From positions 1 through 8,177 of the forward strand of contig JAWXBI010000223.1 in NCBI GenBank assembly GCA_034439915.1: a DNA stretch of 8,177 nt, given 5' to 3'. Source of the DNA: JADJLQ01 sp034439915 (GTDB taxonomy: Bacteria; Bacteroidota; Bacteroidia; Chitinophagales; Saprospiraceae). Of the stretch, positions 7,201 to 8,177 are shown one piece after another. Position numbers and translations under genes: made by a program. The notes under the pieces are model-generated. The model saw only the letters and a program-made list of their open reading frames with translations. It was not told the origin of the DNA and ran no database searches. The number at the start of each line of letters is the position of its first letter. Position 1 is the first letter of the stretch.

Positions 7201-7260
7201 ATTTTGGGTTATTTCAGGCAATCATGGGTTATTTCAGGCAATCATGGGTTATTTCAGGCG
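7201..7260. repeat. 20 bp tandem repeat, three copies
   Basis: The unit ATCATGGGTTATTTCAGGCA occurs as a degenerate copy starting ATTTTGGG (7201-7220), an exact copy (7221-7240) and a third ending in G in place of A (7241-7260). The last copy runs directly into the palindrome at 7249-7276, so the ATTTCAGGC half of each unit is an extra left arm of that hairpin. No coding function is likely. Confidence 0.85.
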
Positions 7261-7276
7261 TCTTCGCCTGAAATAA
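7249..7276. repeat. Perfect 12 bp hairpin of the GGCG-RRGA-CGCC family
   Basis: TTATTTCAGGCG (7249-7260) and CGCCTGAAATAA (7265-7276) are exact complements around TCTT (AAGA on the minus strand). The ATTTCAGGCG arm nearly repeats the arm of hairpin B in the array 600 bp away. It contains the TGA (7256-7254, minus strand) that ends the frame of the MarR-like remnant. It may serve as a terminator for the globin/regulator transcript. Confidence 0.85.
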
Positions 7277-7575
7277 AAGGGTTTTTTAAAGAAAGCCGGG
7301 TGACAAGCTTCATGCTCAACAGGCCTTTTATACCATCACTCAGGGAGGCCTTGCTGATAAAAAATTCACTTGCAATTGTGGTCAGATTTTCGGTGTTCGG
7401 TAAGCGGATATGACAAATAAATCAGAATTTGGACTTGAACCGGGCTCAGGTCATGACGTTTTCCTTCATGCGTATACCTTGCCCTGAAAATACCGGCACA
7501 ATTTCAAACACAAATAATTGGTGTCGAACCGGATCGGAAGATTGAAGTTTTGACAGTTGGGCTGGGATAATGCCT
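7254..7575 (-). pseudogene. Frameshifted and truncated MarR-like winged-helix regulator remnant
   Basis: No intact gene spans this gap, but two overlapping minus-strand frames give convincing halves of one protein. Frame one (7503-7366) contains HEGKRHDLSPVQVQILIYLS, like the helix before the DNA-binding domain of MarR-type regulators. Frame two (7421-7254) contains NTENLTTIASEFFISKASLS followed by DGIKGLLSMKLVTR, a clear winged helix-turn-helix. They join near 7405-7412 and need one frameshift. The wing and C-terminal helix expected after KLVTR are missing: the frame runs through NPFISGEDA into the stop inside the hairpin at 7249-7276. Upstream, towards the globin stop codon, the N-terminal part is also broken, because frame one is closed at 7506-7504. 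Position directly after the globin suggests a former globin-regulator operon. A sequencing error could explain one shift but not the truncated end as well. The MarR assignment rests on remembered family patterns, not a search; Rrf2 fits less well. Confidence 0.6.
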
Positions 7576-7579
7576 TTAT

Positions 7580-7963
7580 TTATTTCGGCTCCTGATTTAT
7601 TTTATACAGCATCAGACGAGCTATATTGCCGGCACGGGATTTTGCTTCTTCCGCTTTTGTACCTGTAAAAAACTCGTCGACCGTTTCATTAAACAACCTT
7701 AACCATTCTCCAAACTGAACTTCGCCCATCGGTGTAAGTTTGCCGAGTTTGAGATGTGGGATCATGGGATTGCCGGTATAAGATTGTTCTCCCAGCAACT
7801 GGCTTCCCCAAAAGGAATACATTATAGGCAGGTGGGCTGAAAAATCAAGTTGGGCAACTTCGGTGAATATAGGCCCGATGACCGGATTGGCCCTGACCTT
7901 GTTATAAAACTGGTCCACCAGCACTATGATGTCCTCCCGGGTTTGAATATCGTGAATGTCCAT
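7580..7963 (-). CDS. Group III truncated haemoglobin
   Basis: A 127-residue haem protein of the 2/2 globin fold, normal length for the family. Key residues by comparison with Campylobacter Ctb: Tyr20 (B10, in QFYNKV), His44 (E7, in SAHLPIM), the proximal haem ligand His70 (F8, in PMIPHLKL) and Trp87 (G8, in GEWLRLF). Other group III marks are NPVIGPIF (26-33), FWGSQLLG (51-58), YTGNP (62-66) and ETVDEFF (93-99). Such globins are cytoplasmic and are thought to handle oxygen, NO or peroxide stress; the exact role is unsettled. I chose the ATG at 7963; an in-frame start at 8014 would add 17 residues (MVQIVLYIVRILTIFTE) that are not found in the family and would be translated through the palindrome at 7972-7995. 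The MarR-like remnant follows directly after the stop codon. Confidence 0.93.
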   Translation of the reverse strand: MDIHDIQTREDIIVLVDQFYNKVRANPVIGPIFTEVAQLDFSAHLPIMYSFWGSQLLGEQSYTGNPMIPHLKLGKLTPMGEVQFGEWLRLFNETVDEFFTGTKAEEAKSRAGNIARLMLYKINQEPK

Positions 7964-7971
7964 TTCAGTAA

Positions 7972-7995
7972 ATATAGTTAGGATCCTAACTATAT
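7972..7995. promoter_or_regulatory. Perfect 24 bp palindrome before the globin gene, likely operator
   Basis: ATATAGTTAGGA (7972-7983) is followed at once by its exact complement TCCTAACTATAT (7984-7995), with no spacer. It lies 8 bp upstream of the globin ATG on the minus strand. A spacer-free dyad of this length suits a dimeric winged-helix repressor better than a terminator, because a hairpin with no loop folds poorly. A partial half-site (TAGTCCTAA) occurs about 20 bp further upstream at 8016-8024. The natural candidate repressor is the MarR-like gene now decayed downstream of the globin. The role is inferred; the palindrome itself is certain. Confidence 0.65.
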
Positions 7996-8020
7996 ATAAT
8001 ACAATTTGAACCACATAGTC

Positions 8021-8177
8021 CTAAATATCCCACAGCGACACAAAGAACACAAAGAATACGGAGAGCAGCAAAGCTGCACTAAGCTGTCGTTGTGGGAAAT
8101 CATACTAATTTGAGGCAACTAAATATCCCACAGCGACACAAAGAACACAAAGAATACGGAGAGCAGCAAAGCTGCGC
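8021..8177. repeat. 57 bp direct repeat (two identical copies, 98 bp period) with inverted-repeat arms
   Basis: Copies at 8021-8077 and 8119-8175 are identical over 57 bp, starting CTAAATATCCCACAGCGACA and ending GCAGCAAAGCTGC. Each contains a near-periodic ACACAAAGA/ACACAAAGA/ATACGGAGA section and a terminal 5 bp hairpin GCAGC-AAA-GCTGC (8065-8077 in copy 1). Copy 1 is also framed by inverted arms: TCCCACAGCGACA (8028-8040) and TGTCGTTGTGGGA (8085-8097), with one mismatch. The array probably continues past the window edge. It is related in style to the CAAAGA-rich intergenic repeats seen in many bacterial phyla. No gene is seen in it. Confidence 0.88.

Noticed and set aside
6940..7413. 157-codon plus-strand open frame across the membrane protein and MarR-like remnant.
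   Set aside because: It is antisense to better-supported minus-strand reading, crosses two repeat blocks and shows no domain pattern.
7964..8014. Upstream start for the globin at 8014 adding 17 residues.
   Set aside because: The extension is not part of the globin fold and would be translated through the 24 bp palindrome; the ATG at 7963 matches the family N-terminus.

Overview
The window looks like a chromosomal segment of a Bacteroidota member, most plausibly an uncultured or little-studied one of the Saprospiria/Chitinophagia kind. The evidence is a CarboxypepD-regulatory-domain plus outer-membrane-barrel protein, a group III truncated haemoglobin, starts without Shine-Dalgarno sequences, and a TAnnTTTG-type promoter element ahead of thrC. 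No rRNA, tRNA, CRISPR array, phage gene or recognisable transposase was found.

Layout from left to right: a low-complexity repeated leader (1-130); a 921-residue TonB-receptor-like outer-membrane protein (+); a hairpin terminator shared with a convergent Gfo/Idh/MocA oxidoreductase (-); a secreted TPR protein (+); threonine synthase thrC (+). After thrC comes an accessory-looking tract with little coding: a tandem array of about 90 bp units built from hairpins, a 93-residue membrane protein (-), a second repeat block ending in a related hairpin, a frameshifted and truncated MarR-like regulator (-), a group III truncated haemoglobin (-) with a perfect 24 bp palindrome just ahead of its start, and finally a 57 bp sequence repeated twice with inverted-repeat arms.

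The most striking signal lies inside the thrC reading frame. An exact TGTTTCACGTGAAACA (6100-6115) and a second palindrome with core GTTCCACGTGGAAC (6192-6205) lie 91 bp apart centre to centre. Both match known ParB-binding parS centromere sequences. This suggests that the C-terminal third of thrC doubles as a chromosome-segregation locus and that the window lies near the replication origin.

The second theme is a family of hairpins with core GGCG-RRGA-CGCC, in both orientations, between 6521 and 7276. Copies of this family, or the repeat units carrying it, supply the stop codons of three neighbouring reading frames: thrC, the small membrane protein and the MarR remnant. This resembles REP/BIME-type elements that have colonised gene ends. 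The globin, the decayed regulator and the palindrome read as one regulatory unit whose repressor has been lost. Apart from that unit, the genes are not an obvious pathway; each appears to be transcribed separately.
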